From positions 248,001 to 312,000 of the forward strand of contig MCFL01000029.1 of the NCBI GenBank assembly GCA_002102555.1: a stretch of 64,000 nucleotides of DNA. The letters run 5' to 3'. This DNA comes from Catenaria anguillulae PL171. Lineage: Eukaryota > Blastocladiomycota > Blastocladiomycetes > Blastocladiales > Catenariaceae. The position numbers were made by a program, and so were the translations under genes. Every line of letters begins with the position of its first letter. Within the stretch, counting starts at the first letter, position 1. Shown here one piece after another: positions 23,028 to 33,553 of this stretch. The notes beneath the pieces were generated by a model. It searched no databases, was not told where the DNA came from, and saw only the letters and a list, made by a program, of their open reading frames with translations.

Positions 23028-25442
23028 ATGGCCGACCTGACGGATCAGCAAATCGACGCTATCGGTGCCCTTGAGCCCCACGCCATCCTTGAATGGCTGC
23101 AATCGGCGGGCGACGCTGCCAGCGAGCGCTTCTTCGAGCGCCAAGCCATTAAGCTCACCAACACCGAACTGGTGACGCCCAACTCAACGGTCCTGCTGCG
23201 GGCCAAGCAATACTATGCCAGGCAGCAACAGCAACTAGAGGAGCAGCAAGACCAACTTGAGCGCGACTACGAGGCGGACCCCACGATCGATGTGGATGCC
23301 CGCATCAAACCCTTGGAGCGAGGAGTCTCGCGCTACCAGAAGTACCTCGACAAGCTTGCTCCGATCCTTGAGCAGCTCGCCGCCAAAGGCAAAACCCGCG
23401 ACCCATTTGCTGCGCCGCCTAACAAGGATGCCGACAAAGAGGCAACCAACAACCCGCTGGTGTATATTCCAGCTGGTCAATCGATTCCCTCGGCGCTCGC
23501 CCGCATGACCTTTGAGCGAGCCGAGACGGTCGCTGAGTTGGTGGCACAATTGCGTTTGCGGGCGGGTAACCACCAAGACACGATGGTGGCCAATCTCAAG
23601 CGCAGCATTCGGTACTTCTCCGAGCGCGCCCGCGCCGACATTTCACGTTTTCCGAACGATTTGGATGAGGGCGAGCTGTTCCGCCGCCTGTTGGACACTC
23701 TCGACTGGCCCAAGCGCCATGCGCAACGGATGGCGTTCCAGGATGTGTTGCCGGTGGAGGGCAAAACGGTCGCCGACTACATCATCGCTGTTTCACTGGC
23801 ATTGCTCGTGTACTTGCCCCGAGGCACGCATCCTGAGGACAACCCCCTTTGGCGCTCGCCCATTGTCAAGAATATTGTCATTGGCGTCATTGCCTCGATC
23901 TGGCCGACCGAGGTCAAGACCACTTGGTTTGAGGCGGCCGACAACACCTCGACGGACATCCGCACTGTGCTCCGCGAACTCAACAACCGCGTATTCCCGC
24001 GCATCGAACCTTCCATGTTCCGCCACCTCATTGGCACACCGATCGGGTTCTACCCCAAAGTACAAAACAATGCCAAGTCGAGCACCACGAGCTCGAGCAA
24101 GTCGCCGACCGACAACAAGGATGGTGCGCAGACGCAGAGCGCCAAGGATGGTTCGCAAAACCATTCAGGCTCATCATCCCGTGGTGGCGGATACCGTGGT
24201 GGGCATCGCGGTGGTTACCGTGGCGGCTACACCAACAAGTACACTGCGCAGAACGGGCACACAAGTAGCGCGGCCGATCATGGCCATCAGCAGCAAGGCG
24301 CAGCAGCAAACTCAGCTCGCCCCGCCGACGTGTTGGTGCTTGAGGCTGGCAATGCCGGATCCGCCGCCGACAATGCGTCGGCCAATGCTGGCAACAAGCG
24401 CGCAAGCGAGGATGCCGCTGACGAGCAATTCTCCGTGCCGCCCAGCAAGAAGCGCAGGCAGGGCCGTGGTGCAGCAACGCCACGCTCACCAACCAAGGCC
24501 GAAGCCCAGCAAATGCGCATTCGTTTCATCGAGCATGATTGTGCGGCCTGCTCCATGGCCTCGGATCTAGACGTGTCGGAAATTCCCAACCATCCGACTG
24601 TCAAGTGCAACAAGATAACAGCCTACAACAAGTTTGGCCGAGTGTTTGGCGACGCTCGTTTGGCCTTGCCCGAAAACGAGCACGACTTTGGCTCATTGGC
24701 CAAGATCATCGACGAGGGCACCGGCGCCGCATTCCTTGATGGCCTCATGGCCAAGTTTGAGAAGGCCGAGCTGTCCGAGCCGCTCGAGTACATGCGCCGT
24801 ATCAAGGCATTCATGGACGCCGTGGCATGCGATCAGGATTTCGAGGGTGTACGAATGGCCACGGTGGCCGGTGCGTTCCTTTGCTCGTGGGCACGCTTGT
24901 CCCCATCATTTGCGCGAGGTTTCTCGGATCATTTGGATGCCGAGGTATTGGCCAGGATCAAGAGGAACGCAGTCTCTGTTGGCCGCCGCATTGTTTGGGT
25001 CTGTGAAGGGGGAGACGAGGTGCCGTGCAGAGTGCTTTGGAGGAGGCTGTTGGCAACAGGAACCCGGTCAGGGCTGGTCAAACCTCACCCTTGCCTGATC
25101 CGTCATCCTTGGATGGCGGTGAGGAGCAGCGTGGAACGGAATTTGACCGAGTCTTGGCTGGCACGTCCAATTCGGTTGCCACCGCTGACAAGACCATGCA
25201 TGATGCAATTGAATGTACGTGCAACACCATTGCACCCGCGATTGTCATACGGACAAAAGCTGACGTCCCCTGTTGGCACTCTTGCAACGCACAGAGTTTT
25301 TGTCGAGTGGTATCGGGCAAGCTGCCAGCAAACCACGACGAGCTCAAGGACCAATTGGTTGAGTCGCAGGACATTTGTGCAGTGGTATCGGGCAATCCGC
25401 CGGCTGACCAGCGCAAGCCCTCGGCTGCTGATCCGCCTGTGA
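23028..25442 (+). CDS. gypsy gag region
   Basis: A frame opening MADLTDQQIDAIG soon after the 5' LTR. It has a coiled-coil-like Gln-rich stretch, then a capsid-like helical part. Instead of the CCHC zinc knuckle usual in gypsy gag it carries an RGG-rich patch (RGGGYRGGHRGGYRGGY) near residue 390, followed by basic PPSKKRRQGRG. The pol frame overlaps its 3' part, as expected for expression by frameshifting in this family. Confidence 0.75.
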   Translation: MADLTDQQIDAIGALEPHAILEWLQSAGDAASERFFERQAIKLTNTELVTPNSTVLLRAKQYYARQQQQLEEQQDQLERDYEADPTIDVDARIKPLERGVSRYQKYLDKLAPILEQLAAKGKTRDPFAAPPNKDADKEATNNPLVYIPAGQSIPSALARMTFERAETVAELVAQLRLRAGNHQDTMVANLKRSIRYFSERARADISRFPNDLDEGELFRRLLDTLDWPKRHAQRMAFQDVLPVEGKTVADYIIAVSLALLVYLPRGTHPEDNPLWRSPIVKNIVIGVIASIWPTEVKTTWFEAADNTSTDIRTVLRELNNRVFPRIEPSMFRHLIGTPIGFYPKVQNNAKSSTTSSSKSPTDNKDGAQTQSAKDGSQNHSGSSSRGGGYRGGHRGGYRGGYTNKYTAQNGHTSSAADHGHQQQGAAANSARPADVLVLEAGNAGSAADNASANAGNKRASEDAADEQFSVPPSKKRRQGRGAATPRSPTKAEAQQMRIRFIEHDCAACSMASDLDVSEIPNHPTVKCNKITAYNKFGRVFGDARLALPENEHDFGSLAKIIDEGTGAAFLDGLMAKFEKAELSEPLEYMRRIKAFMDAVACDQDFEGVRMATVAGAFLCSWARLSPSFARGFSDHLDAEVLARIKRNAVSVGRRIVWVCEGGDEVPCRVLWRRLLATGTRSGLVKPHPCLIRHPWMAVRSSVERNLTESWLARPIRLPPLTRPCMMQLNVRATPLHPRLSYGQKLTSPVGTLATHRVFVEWYRASCQQTTTSSRTNWLSRRTFVQWYRAIRRLTSASPRLLIRL

Positions 25443-28400
25443 ACGTGTTGTTGCAAGATAATACACCAATTGTTGCACATGATACTCGTTCTGCTTCACC
25501 AAAGCGAATTGAGGTGAATGCCGAGCTGTCGCCAGTGATTGCAGTCCGCCGTTCGGGCCCGCGCCTCAACTGTCCACCCGACTCTGAGCTGCATGATCAG
25601 CTCCATGCGTCGACCGGCCGTTTACAATTCAAGGCACTCACCCCGACCACACTCACGTGTCGCTTGGACACGGGCAGTGACCGCAATGTACTCCCAAAGC
25701 AATATGCCAACCATTTCCGCGACCACGTTCGACCGCCGCCCGAGCCCATGGCCATCCGTGGGATCGGCGGCCTGTCGCCATGCCTCGGCATTGTCGATAC
25801 GCTCCTTCGCTTCAACGGTCGATCCGTCGTTTGTCGCTTTGGCATTTACGATTTGGATATCAACATTCCGCCTCTCATTGGCAACACCACGCTCCACACG
25901 CTCGGTATCAGCGTTGAAAACTTAGATCCCAAGCAGGGCAGGCAGCCGCGTCTCGATCCTGAGATTGACGAGCGACCTGCACTCTTCCCTGAGGATCAAC
26001 CATCGCTCATCGCAGCGCTCCCGGACGACGTCCAGCGCCTAATTGACGAGAACGCGTCCATTCCAAAGGGCAATGCGTGCACCCACCCGCTGTCCACGGT
26101 CGATGTCGACATTCTACCAGGCAAAGAACGCCCCGTCCATGAGCGGGAGCGCCAATTCACGCACGAAAAGAAGGTTGTCGTGGAAGGGCAGGTGGGCACG
26201 TGGGTGGATGAGGATGTGATTGAGCGTAACGAGTTTGAGTCGCCGTGGAATTTGAATTTGGTGGTGGTAGAGAAGAAGGATGCGCGGGGTAACCACACTG
26301 GCTATCGCGTTTGCCTGGACCCGCGTGTCATCAACAACATTACTCCCGACGACTCGCACGCTCTTCCGCTCATCTTTGACCACCTCGACGAGGCATGCGC
26401 CGCCAAGGTGTTTTCGTCCATTGATCTTTATGCGTCGTTCCACCAATTCCGCGTTTCTCGCCGCTCGCGCAAGTACCTTTGCTTCAAATGGCAAGGTGTG
26501 CAGTACCGCTTCAAGCGGGCGCCATTCGGCCTCAAGGCATTGTCGTCGCAATTCCAGCGGGTCATGCAGTCCATCTTTGCCGACTTGCCCTACGTGCGCG
26601 TGTACATTGACGATCTTGTCATTTTCAGCATGTCGGTCGAGGAGCACACGATTCATTTGATTGAAGTCATGCACCGCCTCAACCAGTTCAACCTCCGCAT
26701 CAAACCGTCCAAGTGCCACTGGTACCGTCCCGAGATCCATTACCTTGGCCATGTCATCGGCAACGGCGCGATTCGCCCTGCGCCGGCCAAGATCATTGAC
26801 ATCCAGGGTTTGGAACGCCCCACGACTGGCAAGCAGGTGCAGTCGCTCCTTGGAACAGTCAATTACCTGCGGCACTTTATGATCAACATGGCCACAGTCG
26901 CCGCTCCACTTGACGCTTTGCGATTCGCGACCGTTATCACAGACGACGACTGGACGGTCGAGTGCGAGGATGCGTTCAACACGCTCAAGCACATGATTGC
27001 ATCAGCGCCAGTGCTGCATGCACCCAAGTGGGACGAGCCATTCTTTGTCGCCACGGACGCCTCCAATGTGGGCGTTGGCGCTGTACTGTTCCAGGGATCG
27101 CGTGACGAACCCAGGTACATCACCATGGCCTCGAGGGCCCTCTCTAAGTCGGAGCGCAACTACTCTGCCACCCGCAAAGAGCTCCGTGCCATCATTTTCG
27201 CGCTCGATAAGTTCCGTTACTTTGTTTCGGGTCGCCGGTTCACCCTTTTCACAGACCACGAGGCGCTCCAACACATTTTTTCGCAGCCCAAGCTCACGCC
27301 CATGCTCGAAAACTGGCTCGACAAGTTGCTCGAGTTGCCGTTTGATGTTGTGCACATCCCCGGCATCCTCAATGTCCTGCCCGATTGCTTGTCACGCCTT
27401 TATCCGGTACCCACGGACGGCGTGGCTACGTACAGCGACTTCAAGACCCGTTTCGACATTCACTCGTCTCCGATTCGGGTGGACGCGAGCTCGGGAGGGG
27501 GTGGGGTTCAGGCTCAATCGCTCGACGAGCAGGTTCAAGAGTTTGTTTCGGCCATTGCCGAGGAGGTCAACGAGGATTTCATGGAGATTGACGACGAGGA
27601 GCAAGAGGGTTTGGAGCCTGTCGACATGCAAGTCGACCAAGTGGCCGCCCTCCTGGCGGAGTCGATCATTTGGGACAACAAGTCGCCCGAGGAGACTCGT
27701 CGGGAGGCGAAAGCCATGGACACCATGTTGGATGCGCAAGAAGCGCGTGGAAGCAAAGCGGATTACTCGCTTGCCGCCGAGTTTGTCGAGCCACTCGACT
27801 GGTCCGAGGGAGCGTCTGGGATGTTGCAGCAAATCCTTGCCAGGGAAGCATTCGCGCACGAAGCATTGCCAATCAAGCTCGGCCCCATTCGCCCAGCATT
27901 TTGCAACGAGTACGCCGATCTCGTCCTGGCTGCCGTCGACGCAAACCAACAGCCACAGCTCACCGACGTGCTTGATGGGCAACATGACGGACCGATCACC
28001 CCGGTTGAGGAGCGCCAAGCCGCCCTTACGTCTGCCCATGCTCACGGTCATGCGTCGGGACTTGCGCTCAAGTCACGGCTCATTCACGATGGCAAGTACT
28101 GGCCAAACATGCTCCGCGACTGCCGCAACTATGCCCAGCAATGCATCGATTGTCAGCGGCACACAGTCCGGACCCGCGGCTACCACCCGCCGCAAATGAT
28201 TCACGCCGCACTGCCCATGGATCATCTCGCGATCGACCTGTTCACGTGCAACATGACTCCGGATGGTTTCAACTACGCTTTGCTCGTCATTGACATTGCC
28301 ACCCGTTTCGCGTGGCTGTACCCGCTCAAGTCCAAGCGTGCCGAGGAGGTCGGTGACCGTTTGTACAAGCTCTGCTGTGACTTTGGGATTCCCGCCATCA

Positions 28401-29334
28401 TCCAATCAGACAATGGCGGCGAGTTTGACAACGCGGTAATTGCCCACTTGTCCTCCAAACTGGGCTTTGAACACCGCAAGATTACGGCGTACAACGCAAA
28501 GGCCAATGGCGCCGCCGAGCGTCTTGTCCGGACCATCAAGACCAAGCTCTTTGCCGAGGTCAAGGGCAATGTCCCGAGTGGCCTGACCGCCTCAAGGCTG
28601 TCCAATTTTGGTACAACCAGACCGTGCACCGTCGCCATGGATCAACGCCATTCTCGCTCATGTTTGCGCGCGCACCAGTCCCGCCGTCCGCGTCATCCTG
28701 GCCGGACGCAAAGAAACCCGTCACCTTTGACGAGTTGGGCCGCTTGGCTGAGCACATGGCCCGTGTTGTTTGGCCCGCCGTTGCTGAGCGCTCACAGCAT
28801 TACTCCAAGAGGGCATATGAGCAGTTCATCAAGTCGCATCGGATTGTGCATGAGGAATTCCCACCAGGCGCGCTCGTCATGCGCAAGGTCGTTGTCAAGG
28901 GAAGCAACATGGAGCCCAAGTTTGAGGGCCCGTACACGGTGGTTCGGCGGAATGCTGGCGGCGCATACCTGCTCAGGGATCGCACTGGTGACATTGTAGC
29001 ACAGCGCGCTCCCGCCGACCAGCTGCGTTTGGTTTCTCTGGAAGGCAACATTTCCGCCGAGTCGTTTGTGGTCGAAAAGTTGTTGGACCACCGTGTGTGC
29101 AAGGACAAGTCGTACTCATACTTGATCAAGTGGGCAGGCTACCCACTCGAGGACGCTACATGGGAACACGCGTCGCAGTTTGATACTGAGGAAATCATTG
29201 TCAAGTACTGGGCGACTCAAGCTGCCAAGGACCGTCCGTTGCCAACACCAGGCAAGACCAAAGCGGGCGAGCCCGAGTCGGAACCAAAGAAGAAGACGCG
29301 TCGCGTCATGCTTGGTCGCCGGTTTGATTTATGA
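25025..29334 (+). pseudogene. gypsy pol region with chromodomain
   Basis: Protease (LDTGSDRNVLP), RT with YIDDL, RNase H (TDASNVGVGAVLF), integrase with an HHCC finger and a DDE core (DLFTCN, SDNGGEF, NGAAER), and a chromodomain (YLIKWAGYPLEDATWEHASQ). Same order as other chromoviruses. The region is about one break short of a single frame; no further detail is given for such elements. Confidence 0.85.
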
Positions 29335-29384
29335 TTGGAAGAGTTCTTCACCTCCAGAGTATCGCTACCGCTGGGAGGGGGTGA

Positions 29385-29594
29385 TGTTGGGGTTGTGTAG
29401 GAGAGTGTATGTGTATGTCGTTCACGTGTGTGCATGTGATGAGTTATCGAGTTGTTGTGTGTTTGTGTTTGTGATCCATGACCCAGCAGTTGGGCACCAA
29501 CCCATGGTTAGCTCTCCAGATAATTCTGGGTCGTTTAGTATATACTACCCGTGCTTGATGACCTTCTAGTCTTACCTATGCAAGCACGCCAACA
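29385..29594 (+). repeat. 3' LTR of the gypsy element
   Basis: 210 bp, appears identical to the 5' LTR, followed directly by the GCTCT duplication and the rest of the LINE B1 endonuclease. Confidence 0.93.
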
Positions 29595-29599
29595 GCTCT

Positions 29600-30038
29600 C
29601 AAGTCTTGGGTCTATCGCAACCAATACACCAGATCCCTGTGCACGTGAGTCGTCATGTGTGACCTTGATCATCCATTCTTGGTCGAGCGCCGCACAGTTC
29701 AGCCTGCGGGCTCCCTTGTCGGACAATTTGGTCTCTGTAGTTATCACAATGCCCACACGTTGTTGCTGTGCGTAGTTGAGGGTCTCAACAAGTCGGTCGT
29801 GCGCTTGGGAGCCGCGGATGTTGGCGACTAGGATGTTGACAGGGTATTCGGTGTGTGTTGAGTGGGAATCAGCATTGGTGTTGTTGTAACTTGGTCGGAG
29901 TCTTGCAGTCTGTGGTTGCCGCCAACGCGGTTTCCGTCTATTAGTAAAGATATTCTGCGATGAAGGTGAAGCAGTACCAAAAGCCATTGCCCAATTCAGT
30001 AAATCTGAGGAGCCGTTAGGTCGGTTGGGTGCGATCAT
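29600..30038 (-). pseudogene. LINE B1 ORF2 start (endonuclease N-terminal part)
   Basis: Begins MIAPNRPNGSSDLLN at 30038. It carries the endonuclease motifs VANIRGSQAHD (catalytic Asn) and TTETKLSDK (catalytic Glu), then GSGVLVAIDPRLES, where the gypsy insertion splits the frame. The matching continuation is upstream of 22650. Confidence 0.85.
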
Positions 30039-30133
30039 GATTGAGCTCGGGGAATGTCAGCCATTTGGTCGCCAGACTCCCTTGTCTCGCCAATCATGTC
30101 ATGCGCTCCATGCTGCCGCGGTCGCAGTCAGTC

Positions 30134-31332
30134 TCAGCTTCTTGCAATGGCTCCGGTTCTGTCTGTACGGTGAGCTGGTGGGACTGGCGTTAATTCGTGG
30201 TCACGTCTCGAACTTTCTTCCCCATCATCCGCCGCTGTCCCTGTTTTCTGGCGCTTGCGTCCGCGCGGATCCTTGTCAGGCGAGTGCGAGTCAACCAACT
30301 CTGACCTGTGTGTGGTCATTGATCTCGCAGCCTTCTTCGTCCACGTATCCCTTGGCTCGCCGGGTAACTCCATGTCAATGTCCATTGTTTCCTCCTCACC
30401 GCCGGAAAATCCGCTCTGCTCCTTTTCTCGCGCTACCTGCACCAAGGCGAGGAACGCCACCGCTTTCGCCTTGGCCTCCTCCATTCGCCCGTCTGCCATT
30501 GCTGACACCATCGCCGCAAGCATAGACATCATGTCTCTTTGCTCCTTCTGCATGACTGCCATCTGCGCGACTAGAACACTTGTCTGCGTCGCCGACTCTT
30601 CCCTTGTTGCGCGCAAGGCTGCCTTAAGCTTGGCATTTTCCGCTTCAAGTGCGGCGACTCGGTCGACTCCACCCTCACAACCTCCAACTTGTCTGAAGAC
30701 TGGTCCAGCGGGCGTTGCACAATCCCGTCCACCCAACGCTGCAGCGTATGACTGGCCCGGTTGCACCTGGGCGTTGTTTCCTTGATGAGCACCACGTTGC
30801 ACTGCCTGTTCTTTCTTGGCGTGCTCATTCGCACGCCAGTCTTTGAGCGCCTTGCATAGCACTCGGGTGTGCTCCTGCGAGCCACACGCAAAGCAGAGCC
30901 GCGCAGTCCGCAGGTAAAGGAGCGCGGGCACTCCATTCACATTGACCTTGTTCCTGGCTTGCGACATGTTCCGGAACTCCTCGGCGTCTGCTGCACGCCG
31001 CACGACGAAAGAGAAATCACGCGTGCGGGCGTTGTCGACAGCCACTACTTTGCCAATCGGGCCCATGGTAGTGAGGACCGCCAGATCGTCCTTGCCACAA
31101 ACCATCTTGATGCCCAGGTCCTTATCCATGTACTGGTTCTTGAAGTCTTCAAGGGACTTGTAGAACGAGGTGTGTTGGCGCTTGAAAACAAGTGGGGAGG
31201 TGGACAGTGTCGCTTGCATGTCGGTCTCTGTGAGAAAGGTGACCTTGGCAAACCTCCAACAATACACCTCAGTGAAGCCGCAAATGCCGTGTACAGCGGT
31301 GTGGGCCTTGAAGAGGTCGCGCAATTCCTTGG
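30134..31332 (-). pseudogene. LINE B1 ORF1 (gag), C-terminal part
   Basis: Continues the gag begun at 42999 across the B2 insertion (the codons for TKELR form the duplication). Contains VKVTFLTE-like core, VDNARTRDFSFV, a CX2CX4HX4C knuckle LCFACGSQEHTRVLC, a coiled coil (EAENAKLKAALRATREES) and an acidic then basic tail (RGRKRQKTG). The two parts appear to form one open frame, so ORF1 would have been intact before B2 inserted. Confidence 0.82.
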
Positions 31333-32024
31333 TTTTTTTTTGAATCGCTACCACATGTATTGAAGCTGAAAACCAACACAGAAGTCTTGAAAGAAGGTAC
31401 AAGAGCAGGAAGGTCACAGTTCCAAGACACTCAATGAATGACAAAAGCAAGCAGAGAGAATGGCAAGCAATTGGTGGTAGGGGCATTTGGCCACGGGGTC
31501 AAAGGAGAGGGTAAGAAGGAGAGGGAAAAGAGAATGTAAACGGAAGAGGAGTAACAAAACCCAAAGTCAACACTCAACCATATCGCAGTTGCACAACATA
31601 AACAATTTGCAAAAATAAACCAAGAAAGTTCAAGCACAAACGAGGGGAAACTGTGTCAAATGAAAAGCAAACCACAAAGGACTAGAGAAGATTACGCCAC
31701 GAGCGCAGAGACAGCAGTAGGGGAGAGCGAGGGGACAAAGACAGAATGAGTACCTGACTGTACCCCAACACGGGTAGCAAAGCGTTGCTGTGAATGATCG
31801 AATCCGAACTGGGGGGTCGAGAGCCCTGGGAGGTGCCGTGGAACCGCCATTCGCTAAAGGAAACAGGCACAGGCGAGGTGGCCAAGGAGCCAACAAGTGG
31901 CGAGCGACCAGCGTGACATTCGTAGATGTAGTGTGCGGCAACGAGCGCAGAGTTCATGGGCGACCGCTGGGGTCTCGAGACGCGCTCCTCTTGGCAGTGG
32001 GCGCATGGACAGGGTTGTCGAGCC

Positions 32025-33553
32025 AAAGCCAAATCAATGAATGTAGTTCTTTAACTCCAAGCAATACATCGAGCTACTCGCCTTGACCCCAATACAAGTG
32101 TCATCGGCCCGCCTACCATGACCGACCCCATGATTGTTGATGCCCAAGCATTGGCGATCACAGGTTGGGTTGGGCCCGTCCCATTTTCCGTCGATCCACA
32201 GGCAGTAATCGCCCGCCTCAAGCCGCACTACAATGTCGTCACGCTGCTCAACCAGCGTACTGTCGCTGGAATCAAGTTCCTGGAAGTCACCTACAACAGC
32301 CATGACGATTTGGCCTTGGCCATAAGCAAGCCCTCAACTTTTTTCCGAGGCCAGTACGTCCATGCCATGACTAGCATCAAGGAGTGGCTTGACCGCCGTG
32401 CCGACCACGCCAAGAATGTGCAGATTCTTTGCACATATGACACTGTCCGTCAGCTTCCCGGTTTGCTGGCCAAGGGCCATGCCCTGCTGGTCGACAACTG
32501 CCGCGCTCGCTCGTTCTCCCGCGTCCTGTGGCAGTACGAGTCCAAAGAGGATGCCGATGCCGCAGTTGGCCTTGGCGAGTATGCTCTTAATGGCCATGAT
32601 TTGCGCTTCTTTGCCGGTTCAGCCAGGTTGTGTTTCTCTTGTGGTTCTTTGGATCACTTGAGAACCACTTGCCCCACACGCCCTTGTGCCAAGACCTCCC
32701 TCCCCTCGTTCTCGCTCCCTGCGCCCGCGCCAACGAGTGCTGGTGGTGTTAGCTATGCTGATGCCGCCAAGCAAGCAGTCAACAAGGTCAATGACCTCGA
32801 AAAGGATTTGCGCGGCAAGGTTGACGACTTGACTGACAAGGTGTCAGTGATGCAAGCACAATTGGCCACGTTTGTGGCCAACCAAGAAGCCCTGCTGGTG
32901 GCGTTCAAGTCGGACATGACCAAGCAGGTGGTTGCCAAGGTCGACAGCTTCGAGGAAAAGTTGATGGCAACCAACAAGAAGATCGAGGTGTTTGAGGAAC
33001 GTTTGGAGTCTCTTGTTGGCTCAGTGAAGGGGTTCTTGGCAGACTTTGAGGCCCTCAAGCCTGAGTTGGAGATGACAATGGAGGACGTGGCCGAGCTCAG
33101 GTCCCACCGGGCCAAGACCTCGGAACGTTACATGCGGGTCAACCGTGATCTTGCCATCGTTGAGGTAGATCTCAAGGTTGCTTTGGACGAGCTTCGCTTG
33201 TACGACAACTTTGAGGAACGCTTGGCGGCTGCGCGGGAGAAGAGTTGGGCCCATTACGCAAAGGAGCAGGGTTCCATCGCGTACCCCGACTCCTTCCTCA
33301 GCAAGTCGTAGTTGTTGTGTTTGTTGCGCCCCCCCCCTCCCTCACTTTCCTTCCCCCCTCCCTCACTTTCCTTCCCCCCCTCCCTCAGGTCGTAAATGAC
33401 CCCTACTGCCACTCGCCTGCCTTCTCTTGCTTGCCTGTGCCTCCTTTTTGGGTGCTTAAGACCCCATCCCAGTTGCTCTTGTTTCTTGACCTTGAGCTTT
33501 CCGTGTTGGATTCACGTCTTAATGCATGCAGTAGCGATTGGAAAAAAAAAAAA
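32025..33553 (+). mobile_element. Gag-only retroelement 1 ('half-LINE'), complete
   Basis: 1.53 kb, flanked by a 16-bp duplication ACAGGGTTGTCGAGCC (32009-32024 and 33554-33569) that interrupts LINE B2. It holds a ~93-bp leader, one 397-residue open frame, a 3' UTR with CCCTCCCTCACTTTCC repeats, and a poly(A) end. The last ~160 bp closely match the LINE G tail (GGGTGCTTAAGACCCC, then GCAGTAGCGATTGG and poly(A)). There is no endonuclease or RT, so it must be moved in trans, probably by LINE G. This is comparable in layout to the mammalian HAL1 half-LINEs. Confidence 0.85.
32118..33311 (+). CDS. Gag-like RNA-binding protein of the gag-only element, intact
   Basis: 397 residues, no internal stop. 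The N-terminal domain (about 10-160) has WVGPVPF, FLEVTYNSHDDLALAISK, FFRGQY and LLVDNCRARSFSRVL, which parallel the LINE B gag. Then comes a zinc knuckle CFSCGSLDHLRTTC (CX2CX4HX4C), a Pro-rich linker with SYADAAKQAV, and a long coiled coil (about 225-385, heptads such as VNDLEKDLRGKVDDLTDKVS). LINE gags bind their RNA and help target-primed reverse transcription. The start MTDPMIVDAQ matches that of the second copy (MTDAMDVDVEA), which supports it. Confidence 0.85.
   Translation: MTDPMIVDAQALAITGWVGPVPFSVDPQAVIARLKPHYNVVTLLNQRTVAGIKFLEVTYNSHDDLALAISKPSTFFRGQYVHAMTSIKEWLDRRADHAKNVQILCTYDTVRQLPGLLAKGHALLVDNCRARSFSRVLWQYESKEDADAAVGLGEYALNGHDLRFFAGSARLCFSCGSLDHLRTTCPTRPCAKTSLPSFSLPAPAPTSAGGVSYADAAKQAVNKVNDLEKDLRGKVDDLTDKVSVMQAQLATFVANQEALLVAFKSDMTKQVVAKVDSFEEKLMATNKKIEVFEERLESLVGSVKGFLADFEALKPELEMTMEDVAELRSHRAKTSERYMRVNRDLAIVEVDLKVALDELRLYDNFEERLAAAREKSWAHYAKEQGSIAYPDSFLSKS

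Larger units (their letters stand above)
22651..29594 (+). mobile_element. Ty3/gypsy chromovirus, LTR to LTR, in LINE B1
   Basis: A 6.9-kb LTR retrotransposon with 210-bp LTRs that look identical, ends TGTTGG...CCAACA, and a 5-bp target duplication GCTCT (22646-22650 and 29595-29599). A purine tract GGGAGGGGGTGA precedes the 3' LTR. It encodes gag, then protease, RT, RNase H, integrase and a C-terminal chromodomain, the order of chromoviruses. Identical LTRs mean a recent insertion. The pol part carries about one break; otherwise the element looks whole. Treated here as a fossil. Confidence 0.93.

Noticed and set aside
23235-28405. Many minus-strand frames opposite the gypsy gag and pol
   Set aside because: Shadows of the strongly biased coding sequence; no start context or homology.
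32753-33115. Minus-strand Ser-rich frame opposite the gag-only coiled coil
   Set aside because: Coiled-coil codons give long open antisense frames; the same occurs at 50155-50520 opposite the second copy.
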